From contig NC_080412.1 of the NCBI RefSeq assembly GCF_030265065.1, positions 20,698,501-20,762,500 of the forward strand: a stretch of 64,000 nucleotides of DNA, read 5' to 3'. Shown here in pieces: positions 1-11,048 of the stretch. Position 1 is the first letter of the stretch, and the number at the start of each line of letters is the position of its first letter. The translations under genes were made by a program, and so were the position numbers. The notes beneath the pieces are model-generated. The model saw nothing but the letters and a program-made list of their open reading frames with translations, ran no database searches and was not told where the DNA came from. This stretch comes from Corythoichthys intestinalis. Its lineage: Eukaryota; Chordata; Actinopteri; Syngnathiformes; Syngnathidae.

Positions 1-71
1 ATAACTTTATATTTTTTATTCAAAACCTCATATCATTTTTAGCTTAGAATCAATATTTGATGTCTAATATT

Positions 72-102
<31 letters not shown>

Positions 103-1563
103 CAACTTTAAAAAAATGGTTCACTCGCATATTTTACACTTTTAAACAAATGACATTACAAGGGAAAAAATGGTGTCTGTAAAAGTCACGGATATCTACC
201 TCATAACTATCACTTTATTGTATTTTTTTGTTACTGTCGCATTTTCTCCGATATGTTAGATGATAAATAATCGATCCAAATTGAAAAAAAAAAAGTTTAA
301 AAGGGGTAACTTAATGAAAAAGAAAATCTCGACCACTCTTTGATGTCGGCGATTTCTGCATCGCGACCCTTGTTATATTACCATGTTTCACCCATAAAAT
401 TTCCAAAAAATCCAGCTTTGGCCATTCACGGCTGCGTTTTGACACTCGGTGATACATGATACATGAGTTTTTGGATCGAAAAAAGGTACGTATGCGATAA
501 TATCTCGTTAAAGTCATGGCGTCCGTAATTCTACTATCGCATGCTCTCACCTCCAGATAGGGTTTTGCTGTTTTAATGTTTTTTTTAAATGCCCTCCTGT
601 TCATAATGTTTCCTCCCCCAGAAAATTGAGATTTCCAATGATGCATATGCATATCAGACCATTTTGAAAGTTGGCCAAATTGGGGGTCTCAGAGCAGAAC
701 TTCAAGTCACCTGAGTGTTTTCCGCCATATATATTGTAATGTTATGCCAGCGGGTTAAAAAAAAAAAAGTTTATTATAAGAGGCCTAATGGTACACCTTG
801 CTTGACTGAGATCTGGAGCTTTGGTTGGTAAGGGTGCGTGAGGCCAATTAGGACATCAAGATCTTCGGTTCTTGAGAACCAGCTACAGTGCTGGACTATG
901 AAATTTGACTCAAATCCCCAGAAAATCAAGTCCAAATACAGGCGAACTTTATACATACAATAACGGAAACAATGCAGATGCTTTAATCGAAGGCAACTGA
1001 TCTCAGACACCGAGGGGTGAACGGCATTTTTCTGTACATCAGGCTTTATTAGCCAAAAGTATCAGACTGTTGCCTTTCAATCATTAGGTAATGCTCGACT
1101 GTTTGACGCTCCTTGGAATAATGATCGTTGGCAACCACGAGAGTTGAAAGTAAATTGTCAATAGTTGAAAGGGCTCCTTGTGCCACTGCGCCAAATAGAG
1201 AAATCAGCCAGCTATGTTTAATAGAATTTCCATCAGTGCTCAACTGGTCTTTGAAATAGGTTCGCTAAGATAATGGCTTCTTGGGTTCATTACCTCATTG
1301 TCAAATTAGATTTCTTTTTCTCCTCCAGGCAGATTGCAAAGTGATTACAGATCACCCAAAGAAGCCTCCAACTTTAGCAGTATGAAATCTGTGCGTGGGA
1401 CAGCAATGTCAACCTATCTCAAAGGGGTGTGAAGTAGAGAAAACTTGTTATATGTTGCTGGACATATACAGAAACGCTGGGTGGCCTTCTGAGACGCTCC
1501 CTCTTTTCCACGCTTCCTTTTCTTCTACTGCTACCCAACCTCCTGTTCCTTGTCAATCCTCTC
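1..1563. other. Intergenic DNA 3' of the acidic coiled-coil gene, unidentified
   Basis: This is AT-rich sequence with homopolymer runs (poly-T near 76-98, poly-A near 758-768) and only short open frames with no recognisable domain. A TTTATT at 1045-1050, read as AATAAA on the minus strand, lies about 515 bp beyond the stop codon of the minus-strand gene and could be its polyadenylation signal. The stretch 770-1330 is less AT-rich and may be old repeat, but I cannot name it. Confidence 0.3.
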
Positions 1564-4500
1564 CTATTTGCTTTCCCCTGATCTCTCCTCCTTCTCTATG
1601 GCCTCCTGTTCCTTCTTGCCTTCTCTTCTTCTCCTCTTCTCCTCTTTCCTCTCCTCTTCCCTCCTCACCCGTTCTCTCTTTTCCTCTTCAATCCGCTGCA
1701 CCTCTTGTCTCACCCGCTCCCGCCTCTCCTGCTTGTCTTTCTCAGAGAGGCGGCTAATCATTTTTTCAAAGTAAGTTTCCCGCCTCTCCTCCTTCTCCAT
1801 TTTCTGCTGTACGGACCCCTCTTTCACCTTTTTGTCATCTTCTGTCCTGTCACTCCTCCCTTCCTCTACAGACTCGTTTGCCCCTGAATCACTTGTTAAG
1901 TGCTCAGTAATAGTCTTTTCCACACCTTTAGAACTATCTCTCTCCACTTCCTCCTTTATATCACTCTCTTTCCCCTCAGTATCAACACTTGCTTCCATCT
2001 TTGCACTCTCTTCCTCCGCCTTGTCACGCTTTCTCTCTTCAACGACACTCTGTCCTTTATCTTGTTCTGCAGTCCCACCCTTCACCTCCTCCTTTAGGTC
2101 CCTCTCACCACCCTCTGTGCCTATGTCATCTTTGCCTTTCGCAAGAGTTTCAGCATCCTCTTTGACACTCTCTTGCTCCGTCCCCTCCTTTTTGTCACGC
2201 TCTTCCCCCTCAACAACACTCTCACCCTCCTTCTCTTTGGCACTCTCTTTTGGCTGTTCCTCCTCAGGACGGCCGTCCTCCGTCGCCTCCTTTTCACGCT
2301 CTTCTTCAACAGTTTCTCCCTCCGCTTCCTTGGCACTGTCTTTTTCACCTTCCTCGCTCTCTTTAGCATCTTTAGAAACACTTTCTTCTTCATTGCCCTC
2401 CTTTCCATCAGTCTCTTTCCCTTCCGTGTCACCCTCCTGTTCTACTTTGACACTCTCTTCCTCACTTGCCTCACTCTGTTTGGCATCTATACTGACACTC
2501 TCCTCTTTTGTCTTTTCGTCACTCACTGTCATTTCTGTGACACTACCCTCGTCTGCCCCAACGCTCTCTTTCTCTCCCTCTCTCATCTCCTCAGTCACAC
2601 TCTCCCCCTCTTCCTTTGCACTCTCTTTCTCACTCGCCTCGCTCTCTTTTCCTTCTTCCTTTCCTTCCACTTTTTCATCACTTTCTTTTTCCTCAACACT
2701 ACCCTCCTCTGCCCCTGCACTCGCTTCACTACCCTCTTCCTTAGTGACACTTTCTTGTCCACTGTTATTGACATTTTCTTCTGCTTTCTCCTCCTCTTCC
2801 ACCTTAGCACTCCCTTCACTCCCCTCCTCCTTTGTGTCACTCTCTTTCCCATCCGCCTTGGGACTCTCTTCCTCCGTTTGATCACCCTCTTTCACCTCTT
2901 CCGTCGTGGCACCCTCTTCACCCTCCTTTCCCTGGCTGTCATTTTCTTTCACATCCTCCTCTTTGGGACCCTCTTCTCCAACATTCTCTTCAGGTGGTTT
3001 GTCATTATTGCTTTGAACATCTTCTTGCCTTTCCTCTTGGTTACCATCTTTCCCTTCTTCTCCCTTGCTCTCCTTGTCTTCCTCTTCTTCCCCAACTTCT
3101 TCTTGGTCTTCCTCATCCCCTTCCTCCTGGTTACCCTCGTCCCCTTCCTCCTGGTTACCCTCGTCGCCTTCCTCCTGGTCACCCTCATCCCCATCCTCCT
3201 CATCCCCTACCTCCTGTTCCCCCTCGTCCCCATCCTCCTGGTCTCTCATGTCCCCTTCCCCCTGGTCACCCTCATCCTCATCCTCCTGATTAAACTCGTC
3301 CCCGTCCTCCTGATCAACATCTTCCCCTTCCTCTCCCTCATCTTCTTGCCCATCCCCATGGTAATACTCTTCCTCTTCATCATCACAGTTTTCCCACTCA
3401 GCATCATCACAGTCTTCCCACTCGCCCTCATCTTCCTCATTGCTTTCTTCTTTCTCGTAACTCTCTCCCTCCTCGTCACTTTCTTCATCCTCCGCAGCAC
3501 TCTCTTCATCCTCCCCACTTTCTTCTTCCTCTTCGCCACTCTCTTTCACTCCCTGGGTGGCCACCTCCCAATTCCCTTCTTCGTCTTTCTCTTCGTCCTC
3601 CTCATTGACCTCTTGCATCTCCTCTTCAGAAGTGGCCTCATCCTTGATGTTCTCTCTATCATCTAGCTTGTGGTTACCTCCTTCCCTTGTTTCCTCCTGC
3701 TGCTTGTTAGACTCTTTTACTTTATTGTTGGCTCTGCTGTCTGCCTGTTTCAGCCGTGTCCATTCCTCCATTGTTCTGACAGCAAGCTCCTGAAAAGAAA
3801 TAATAGCGTCATGCACTTTGCAGACAAGGAATCTCAAGCATACAGTATAGTATACACAGCTAAGTAATTGTAATGTAAAAAAAAAAAAAAAATCAATTTC
3901 CACTATTATTGTGCCCTTAAATTTTCCAACACAGTTGGAAATGTGCAACTAGAAATACCATGTGGATGTGTCTGTGTGCATTACAACTGGGGATGTACTG
4001 TTCAAAATTAAACAGTCTCTTTCAAACATATTAACTCATCAGATGCGTTTAAAGATCATTTATAGACTGTTTTGGGCAAATATTTATTGTTATTTGAAAA
4101 TGTTCATAATTCCCTACACCTTAACAAAGGCCACACTTCCTTCTTAAGTGTTTTTTTTTTCCCTTCGGAAGGTTTATAGCCCATACAAATACCTAACATG
4201 TGTGAGCATCGGTCCCCGACTGTATTTTTGGCATTGGCAAGTTCATTTTGTTCCAGTCCTGCAACAGCGTGTGCAGCAGGCTTTAGAAGACTTTTTGCCT
4301 CTCATCCGAGCAGAGCTGTCCTACCTTGCCTTGTTGCATGAACTGATGAAGCCTGCTCGGATGAGAGGCGAAACATCTTCAAAGACAACCACAACAGTCC
4401 AGTTGCAATCGATTCAATGGCTGGAGAGTGAAATGACCTGGATGAATGAGAATATTCACAGGTAACTTTTTGGGGGATTAATTAGAAGAACTTAAAATTA

Positions 4501-5835
4501 GTGTAGCACTGATACAATTTTTGGGCCCCCGATACCGAGTCCTATGATGTACCCCTACCATATTTTTTGAAAGTGTAAACATTTTTTTAACGCATACGTG
4601 CTTAAATATAAAATAATTGCTATAATGGCTTGGTCAAACACTAATTAATTGTCTGCCATTGACAGCGCTTGGCATCCAATCCATTTGAAGTGAGAGGGTT
4701 TGCAGTAAATGAATGAACAATCATTTAATGCCGTATCATTACTGAGGAGGGTGTCAGTATCGGTCCAACACTACTTAGAATGCCAATAGGAATGTGCTGA
4801 CTTCAATTTAACATACATTACAATGTGATTGGTTTATTTCAAACAGGTGACCTCCCATGGAATTCCAATTTTTCCCCTACTAAATTGTATAACTCAAATT
4901 GTGTACGTGTCATCTATGTGCTTTTGTGATTTGATTGCAACAGGTCTTGTAAGTCAAACCAATTTGCAAACAGATATGAAATTACTCAAAGTGTTACCGC
5001 ATTCTTGGTATATTTCAATTTGTCTTTAAAACCTTATTCACTCATTGGCTGCCATTGACGGCGATAGATTTGATGCCACCCGTTCCTGTTCAAATGGATT
5101 GGACTAATATTATATGTTGTATTGTAATTTGAATTAAATGGCATGAAAATGTACACATACCACACGCAAAATGAGGTTCTCAAACTGCTTGACATTGTCT
5201 AGGAAATCCTGTCGTTCTTGAAGCAGTTTTTCTTTTTCTCGTTTCCACCTCACTTCCTTTCCAGAGATTTCAGATGACAAAGAGTCTTTGGAAGCTTTCA
5301 ATTTCTCAAGGTCCAAACTGGTTTTGTATAGTTCGGCCTTTGTTTTCAAGAACATTTTCTCGTTGGCCTTCATCCGGTGAGCCAGCTCAGCTTTTTCCAT
5401 CACCAGGATTCTATTGTCCGCCTCCAGATATCTCACTTGGGAGGCTATGCTTTTCTCCCGTTTAATCCAGCGAGTTTGCCACACTTCGTTGAGTTGGATG
5501 TGGTATTTCTTAAGATCTAAATTACACTTTTGTAATTCAGTGTTGGTTTTCAGTAAAATCCTCTCATTGGCCTCTCGCGTATTGTACAGTTTGGCATATT
5601 CCTCTAACAATTTGATGTAATCCAACTCTAGGTGACTCAGGTAGGATGCTATGGTCTCTTCTCTATTCACCCACTGGGTTTGCCACTCTGCATTGAGTTG
5701 GAAATAGTAATGCTTAAGCTCTTCAAAACACTCACTCCCCTTTGTCCACAACTGTCTAAACTTCTCAGTCTGGTATTGTAGGAGTTGCACATTTTGCTTT
5801 AAGGAGTAATTGTCCTTTGTGGCATCCATTTTCAT
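1564..5835 (-). CDS. Two-exon gene: duplicated coiled coil with long acidic tail, unrecognised
   Basis: Coding exons on the minus strand are 5835-5161 and 3789-1564. The donor (GTATGT) and acceptor (TTTCTTTTCAG) fit consensus and the join is phase 0, giving about 966 residues. Exon 1 (225 aa) is a predicted coiled coil made of two copies of a 68-residue unit: residues about 43-110 and 111-178, with the motif LNxxWQTxW in each (Trp51/Trp54 and Trp119/Trp122). Exon 2 begins ELAVRTMEEW and then becomes an extreme Glu/Lys/Ser/Asp-rich, low-complexity region, including GDEGNQEE-type repeats, ending in a charged Arg/Glu helix (QERRERVRQEVQRIEEEKRE). No catalytic motif, signal peptide or membrane segment is visible. 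The architecture resembles structural or ciliary Glu-rich proteins, but I do not recognise an orthologue and assign no function. The start is the first ATG of exon 1; a second ATG lies two codons later. An upstream coding exon cannot be excluded. Confidence 0.72.
3090..3345 (-). repeat. Coding minisatellite encoding acidic G-D-E-x-x-Q-E-E units
   Basis: Within exon 2 of the acidic gene, units of about 24-27 bp repeat imperfectly. On the plus strand they read as variants of CCTCCTGGTTACCCTCGTCC. They encode tandem GDEGNQEE or GDEGDQEE peptides on the minus strand. The array is in frame and probably polymorphic in length. Confidence 0.6.
4255..4450. repeat. Dispersed repeat with internal inverted repeat, in the intron
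   Basis: The segment holds an inverted repeat (CTCATCCGAGCAG near 4300 and CTGCTCGGATGAG near 4353). The phrase ACTGATGAAGCCTGC...GAAACATC...AACCACAACAGTCC recurs in diverged form at 43628-43686, so this is a multi-copy repeat. A short open frame across it is not a host gene. The rest of the intron (3790-5160) holds only AT-rich sequence and fragments of the TTGGCTGCCATTGAC repeat near 4660-4700 and 5040-5107. Confidence 0.45.
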
Positions 5836-6828
5836 TGCTATTATGCTCAGTTCAGGACAACATTGGTACTGACAATCTTAGAGTCCCCACTGAAGTTTTT
5901 TTTTTTTCTTTTTTTAGCTCTTGACAAATGTGGCTCTAGAACCTATAGTCGCACGACAACGATGATTTGTGACAATGATATCGCCAGAGCAAAATTACTC
6001 TAGCCCACAGTCATAGTTGGCCATGATGACAGCCAGAAAAGGGTATACAGCTCTACATCACAGTCATGTGGCTGATAGACTTTGCGATTACGTCATCGTG
6101 ATGACAAACCAGGTTTAATGGCGACCCTATAGCCATATGACTTCATGTTTCTCGAGAAACAATATTTCAATCTGAAGCAATTGCGACACCTTGTGGATCT
6201 CATGTCTTTTATTTTTTTTATTTTTTTTATTTTTATTTTTTTAATTATTATTATTTTTAGGACCGTTGAGCAAATGTCATAAACAGGCCTAAATAATTAA
6301 TTAATACACTAGGACAAATTAACTCCTTCATGCACAAACATACATTTTTGTTTTGTTTTTCTACCCCTAAAGGACACTCGTTAGTTAACTAATTGGTTGC
6401 CATTGATGACGAACGTTCGTTCATTCGCCCCGTCCAGTCAAAATGGAGTGGACGTCTAAATGAATTGGACGTCTATCGCCTTCAATGGCATGCAATGAGT
6501 AAAATACTATTAAAAAAAATTACTTTACACTGTTACTAGGAGCCGTAACCACAATGTATTTCTATTTTAATTCACTTTAATTTAATTAATTAAGCTTTTT
6601 TAACGTTGTGTTTATTTATAAATTTGTAATTATGAAAAAGGAAGAAAAAAACACAACAAATATATAATAATTATTATTATTTATTTAAAAATAATAATAA
6701 TAACAATTATAGTGTAGAAAAATATATATATAATTTTAAAAAATATAATAATATAAAATTAAAAAATTAAGTAGCTGTCCACTGTAGTGACCACTGTACT
6801 GTACGTGAAGGTATATTGACGTGATTAC

Positions 6829-6861
<33 letters not shown>

Positions 6862-6984
6862 GTAGCCGATATTCCGTTTCTCAGGTCTCTAAACATGGGA
6901 CACTTTGCAATGTTATACCTGTATGGTCCCTCTTCCATATCAAACGTAGAAATTGAGCGTTTAAAGGGACTTTTTGGCAACATT
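5836..6984. other. AT-rich intergenic DNA between divergent genes
   Basis: No gene was seen. It contains T-rich and A-rich runs (6210-6260, 6600-6770), a poly-T tract at about 6831-6860, and one complete copy of the dispersed inverted repeat (listed separately at 6385-6500). The promoter of the minus-strand coiled-coil gene should lie just above 5835, but I see no clear core element. Confidence 0.4.
6385..6500. repeat. TTGGCTGCCATTGAC-type dispersed inverted repeat
   Basis: The left arm (AATTGGTTGCCATTGATGACG) and the right arm (GACGTCTATCGCC...CAATGGCATGCAATGAGT) are imperfect reverse complements around a core AAATGGA-TGGACGTC. The same structure occurs at many other sites in the window, so this is a short non-autonomous foldback-type element. 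Confidence 0.6.
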
Positions 6985-7215
6985 TCAGACTCTGTTGAGG
7001 TGCGGGGAACAGCGGAAGCCGTGTGCAATGAGCAGATCAGCCTATTGTCCAATGGCGAAGGAGAACAAAGCTGATGTGACCAGAAGCTGCGCTCTCATTG
7101 GATTATCAGTTAGTTACGTCTCGCAGCACTTGTCAGTGATTGGTTACTGGCTGGCTAAAGCCCAGCGCTGTACCTTTCAACAGTGTTACAGTCCAGAATA
7201 GAGTAACCTAAACCA
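6985..7215 (+). promoter_or_regulatory. sc5d: Candidate sc5d promoter and 5' noncoding exon
   Basis: This short, GC-richer island lies upstream of sc5d and holds three CCAAT-type boxes within about 90 bp: one forward (GTCCAATGG, about 7049) and two inverted (CATTGGATT about 7098, GATTGGTTAC about 7138). Clustered NF-Y sites are typical of SREBP-controlled sterol genes. A CCAG|GTACAG donor-like site at about 7215 could end a noncoding first exon that splices to the acceptor at 8090. No perfect SREBP site was identified. The transcription start is inferred, not seen. Confidence 0.4.
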
Positions 7216-8090
7216 GGTACAGTATGTTTTTAAAACTAATATTTCATATTACTAAATAAATAATACATGCATTTAGCGTAGTTTTGTTTGTGTGTACACG
7301 TTTTTGCAAGCAGACATAACGACGATCGTAAAGTTCTTTTTAAAGACTGTAATTCGGTTTGTATACTAATCTTAAAACAAGGATTTGGTTATTTTAATTT
7401 GTGGCAAATTAGATTTTTAAGACTCTTCTGTTATAACAAATAGGTTTGTTCTATCTATTGCTAAAATGAAAGGTTAATAATATGTGTTTTTTGTTTGTTT
7501 GTTTACTTAAAAATTATTCTTGTTATTGTTTTGTCAGAACGAGTCTCTGCATGCAAAATTAAATTAGCCCCACCACCTAAGTGGTTAAAATATTCTTTTC
7601 AGTAGAAGTACATTTATTGATCTGCTACTGTCCATTTTCGGAGTGCAGTAAAAGTACAAGGGCTGATTTAACCAAAATAATACCTATTTTGATAACTTAG
7701 CCAGCTAAAAATTATATTTATGCACACAAAATAGTTCTCATTATTTAACTTGTATCATGCTTGTACGTAGAATAAAAAAAAGTAATTAACGAGAAAAATA
7801 CACCTTAATTTTATGCTTTTGTCGTCATTAGTTCATGTTTCTGCCGTCCTAGTTTTTTCAAAAATCTCAGTAAGATTGCCAACAATGACTTTACATTCGC
7901 CGTTTACTTGTTTATATTGTTTTTGCCTTCTGCTAAGGTTAAAAGAAATAGTGTGTCTTTTCTGAGAAAATAAGGAGTAGAAATTACCTTACATATTGCC
8001 AAATGTATAGCATTAAAACAAAAATAATCCAGATTCTCGCCACTGTAACTATGCATAGACATTGCCTGTTTACACTGTGTGTATATACAG
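7216..8090 (+). other. Presumed sc5d 5' intron, no recognised element
   Basis: AT-rich sequence lies between the putative noncoding exon and the acceptor TATATACAG at 8082-8090. No transposon termini or open frames with recognisable homology were found. Confidence 0.35.
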
Positions 8091-8098
8091 GTACAGTC

Positions 8099-10543
8099 AT
8101 GGATCTTGTGTTGAATGTCGCTGACTACTACGTATTCACACCCTACGTGTACCCGACGTCGTGGGCAGAGGACGGCGCCCTGCGGCAGATCCTCAGCCTG
8201 CTGGTAGTGACAAACCTTGGTGCCGCGATTCTCTACCTGACCCTGGGAGCCCTCAGCTACTACTTTATCTTTGACCATGACCTTATGAAACATCCACACT
8301 TCTTAGAGGTACTACTCCACAGCATTGCACCTTATGTGGTACAATCATCAAATAGTTTTGTTTTGTACAATTGACTGTTTATTCTTATATCTTGAGAAAA
8401 GACTGCTACGTTCTTGGACGTAGATATGGTACAGACAGTTGCCTCAGAGTCTGGCATTATCTTTTTTAGGAACAATTGTTAACTAAGGTCACTCCTTAAA
8501 TGTCTTGTTCTTATACCTTTGACAATTTTAGGGAGTAAAATATTATCATTCGGTAATACATTTCTAGACTGTACCTTTTGTGGTACAATGGTTCATTACT
8601 GGGGGATGATACCCTTAGAAAAAATGCCAAAGGTTGGCTTTGAGTCCAATAATTAGCTCTATGGTGTACGTGATGACTCTTGATTTTTACACATTGGAAA
8701 TACTGGTTGAACCTGGATACATGCAATCAGTTATCTTAGAGTCCAATAATTAATCTGTTGCAGTAGTAGATAGACTGTACCTGCAGTTACTCAGGAGTTT
8801 AGGTCAATTGACTGACCTTTAGTGACATTAATGGACCCATTCAGAATCCCAGCTTCTGCTGTACATGAGCATGAAACTTTAGCCTTAAATCTAGGGATGT
8901 CCCGGTCCGATCACGTGATCGTAAATCAGGCTGATCGCGCCACTTTTCAGAGAATCGGGTGAATGGGGAGCGGATTTTTAATGAAAAAAAATATATATTT
9001 ATGATTTTCTGCTTCATGCTCGAACAGCGCCACAGCCTGTCACCCTCCCTCCTGCTAAGCAATGCAGCCAAACTGTCCAGCTTGTGTTTGGTACTTAAGG
9101 TTAACGATGATTTTGGCACTTAAAGTTATCGATGATTGACAGGTTTGTAGCTTTCATCTTGCCAAAGACACTTGGTAGCTCTACGAAAGTCAGAAATGTG
9201 ACAATTATCATTACACTTGCATAAGTGTGCTGTGGCAACTCATTGTGTAAGTGAAATGCTGTTCTCAGCAGCGTAAGTGGATTTGAGTGGACTCACTCAA
9301 TAAAGCATTTAATCAAGACAAGCCATTTTCTACGTTATTCTTGTTTAAAAATAATTCACATTATGAAGGCGGCACAGTGGGACAGTAACATGTTAAAAAA
9401 ACCTTTTTTGTTATATGAAACCGTTTTTTTCGGTATTGGATCAGGACTCTGTATCGGCAGATTCTCAAAATCGGGTGACTCAGACTCGGGTGTAAAAATA
9501 TGCAATGTAAAAATGTGCAATCAGGACATCCCTACTTGAAACCAACAATTTCCTTATTCAGAATCAGGTTCGGCGTGAGATCAAATACGCACTGACCTCA
9601 CTGCCGTGGATCAGTATTCCAACGGTGGCCTTGTTCTTCGCCGAAGTTCGAGGTTACAGCAAAGTGTACGACAACGTCCACGACTCTCCATTGGGTATGT
9701 CCGCACAATGTTACTGGGTTAAATTTTTCAATGTTTGTCAGTGCTGATAGATATGTGATTCTGCAGGGTGGACTGGGCTCTTCCTGAGTATGGTATCTTT
9801 TCTACTTTTCACCGACATGTGCATTTATTGGATTCATAGGTTCCTACATCATAAGCTTATTTATAAGGTTAGTACAACCACAGCCATGTTACAGGTTTTA
9901 CGATTATGTGTATAAAATCGGTTTGACAATGTTGAGAGGGCTCTGTTACTGTATTTTTCCTGCTCAGAATAGAAGAAATCAAACTAAAGATTACAGATCA
10001 AAGACATTTCTTCAAAATTCCTACAAACTATTTATGAATCATTTTTCTACCATGGGTGACATGTGTGTTATAAACCAGCAATCTCCTTTGCCTTGACCAC
10101 AGCTCTTTCACAAACCGCATCATGTCTGGAAGATTCCCACACCATTCGCCAGCCACGCCTTCCATCCGGTGGACGGCTTCATGCAGGGGCTCCCATACCA
10201 CATCTATCCATTCCTTTTCCCCCTCCACAAGGTGCTATACCTGGCCTTATATGTCTTTGTCAACATTTGGACCATCTCCATCCACGACGGTGACTACCGT
10301 GTACCCGGTGCCATGACGGGAATCATCAACGGCTCGGCGCACCACACAGACCACCACTTGTTCTTCGACTACAACTACGGCCAGTACTTTACGTTGTGGG
10401 ATCGCATCGGGGGCTCTTACCGCCACCCGTCGGCCTTGATGGGCAAAGGTCCCCACGACCTGATCCGCAGGCTCCGGGCGGAGGCAAAGTTAGACGGCAG
10501 CAAAGCAAATGGACAGAGAGACGTCATGTGTAAAGAGGAGTAA
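8099..10543 (+). CDS. sc5d: Lathosterol 5-desaturase (sterol C5-desaturase)
   Basis: Coding exons are 8099-8308, 9562-9694, 9767-9867 and 10103-10543. All boundaries are GT-AG and in phase, giving 294 residues (human SC5D is 299). The enzyme introduces the C5-6 double bond of lathosterol to make 7-dehydrocholesterol, using cytochrome b5, in the ER membrane. The protein starts [19 protein letters not shown], as in vertebrate orthologues. It has hydrophobic segments at about 33-55, 85-100 and 118-137 and the fatty-acid hydroxylase histidine boxes: HRFLHH (138-143), HKPHH (151-155), HAFH (166-169) and HHTDHH (228-233), which bind the di-iron centre. The ATG is 9 bp into the exon that begins at 8091, implying an upstream noncoding exon. 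The gene appears intact and ends KEE-stop. Intron 1 carries a hAT-type insertion ending 27 bp before exon 2. Confidence 0.97.
8892..9534. mobile_element. Non-autonomous hAT-type element in sc5d intron 1
   Basis: The termini are TAGGGATGTCCCGGTCCGATC on the left and TCAGGACATCCCTA on the right, which are inverted. The 8-bp flanks CTTAAATC (8884-8891) and CTTGAAAC (9535-9542) match at 6 of 8 bases, as expected for an old hAT target duplication. The internal sequence (for example GTGCTGTGGCAACTCATTGTG near 9227) is shared with the copy at 20779-22276. No transposase remains. Confidence 0.7.
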
Positions 10544-10771
10544 TTTTCCTTTCCCAAATACAGCCCTGACACCTTTATAGGGGTACGTGACTATGTTTGG
10601 TAATTAAAAAAAAAAAAAGTCCACATATTCACCTTTTGGTTGGCCACAATATTAAATATTTGCAGCCAACATGAATGTTATGTCAACATTCGTGGACTCC
10701 AGGTCTCAATTCTAATTTTAAAAAAATATATTAATATTGATCATTATTTTTATAGAATGTTTTTATGGATA

Positions 10772-10777
10772 AATAAA
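10772..10777 (+). terminator. sc5d: Probable sc5d polyadenylation signal AATAAA
   Basis: AATAAA lies 229 bp after the sc5d stop codon in AT-rich 3' sequence and is followed by T-rich sequence. It is the first canonical hexamer downstream. Confidence 0.55.
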
Positions 10778-10867
10778 GTTTTAATAACTAAAAATTTAAA
10801 TATAAAACTGAAATACACTTAGATCATGGACCCAATAGCAATCCAAAGATGTTGTTTTCATAGTATT

Positions 10868-11005
10868 TACCTCATTAGTTGCCATTGACAACAATCGATG
10901 TACAATTAATAAAAACTATGAAGACTGAATGCTCATCTTTTAGTGCCATCCATTTTCATTCGCTCTCCCAGTCGAATTGGAATGGACGTCTGAGTGCCTT
11001 ATAAA
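10868..11005. repeat. TTGGCTGCCATTGAC-type dispersed inverted repeat
   Basis: The left arm CTCATTAGTTGCCATTGACA and the core phrase CCAGTCGAATTGGAATGGACGTC, with surrounding sequence, match the dispersed repeat family. It lies between the sc5d 3' end and the Tc1 element. Confidence 0.5.
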
Positions 11006-11048
11006 GGATTAAAGACAATCGGTAATCTTACATTGTGCTTGCAAAATA

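Noticed and set aside
1049-1243. A 64-codon minus-strand frame in the first 1.4 kb
   Set aside because: It has no recognisable domain and no flanking splice or repeat structure, so it was left as unidentified sequence.
2173-3666. A 497-codon open frame on the plus strand (and another of 349 codons at 1832-2881)
   Set aside because: They lie antisense to the Glu-rich exon. GAG/GAA codons read backwards give CTC/TTC in every frame, so stops are rare by composition. The products are Leu/Phe/Ser-only low complexity with no splice support.
7904-8299. A 131-codon minus-strand frame over sc5d exon 1
   Set aside because: It is antisense to a clear coding exon and has no homology or splice structure.
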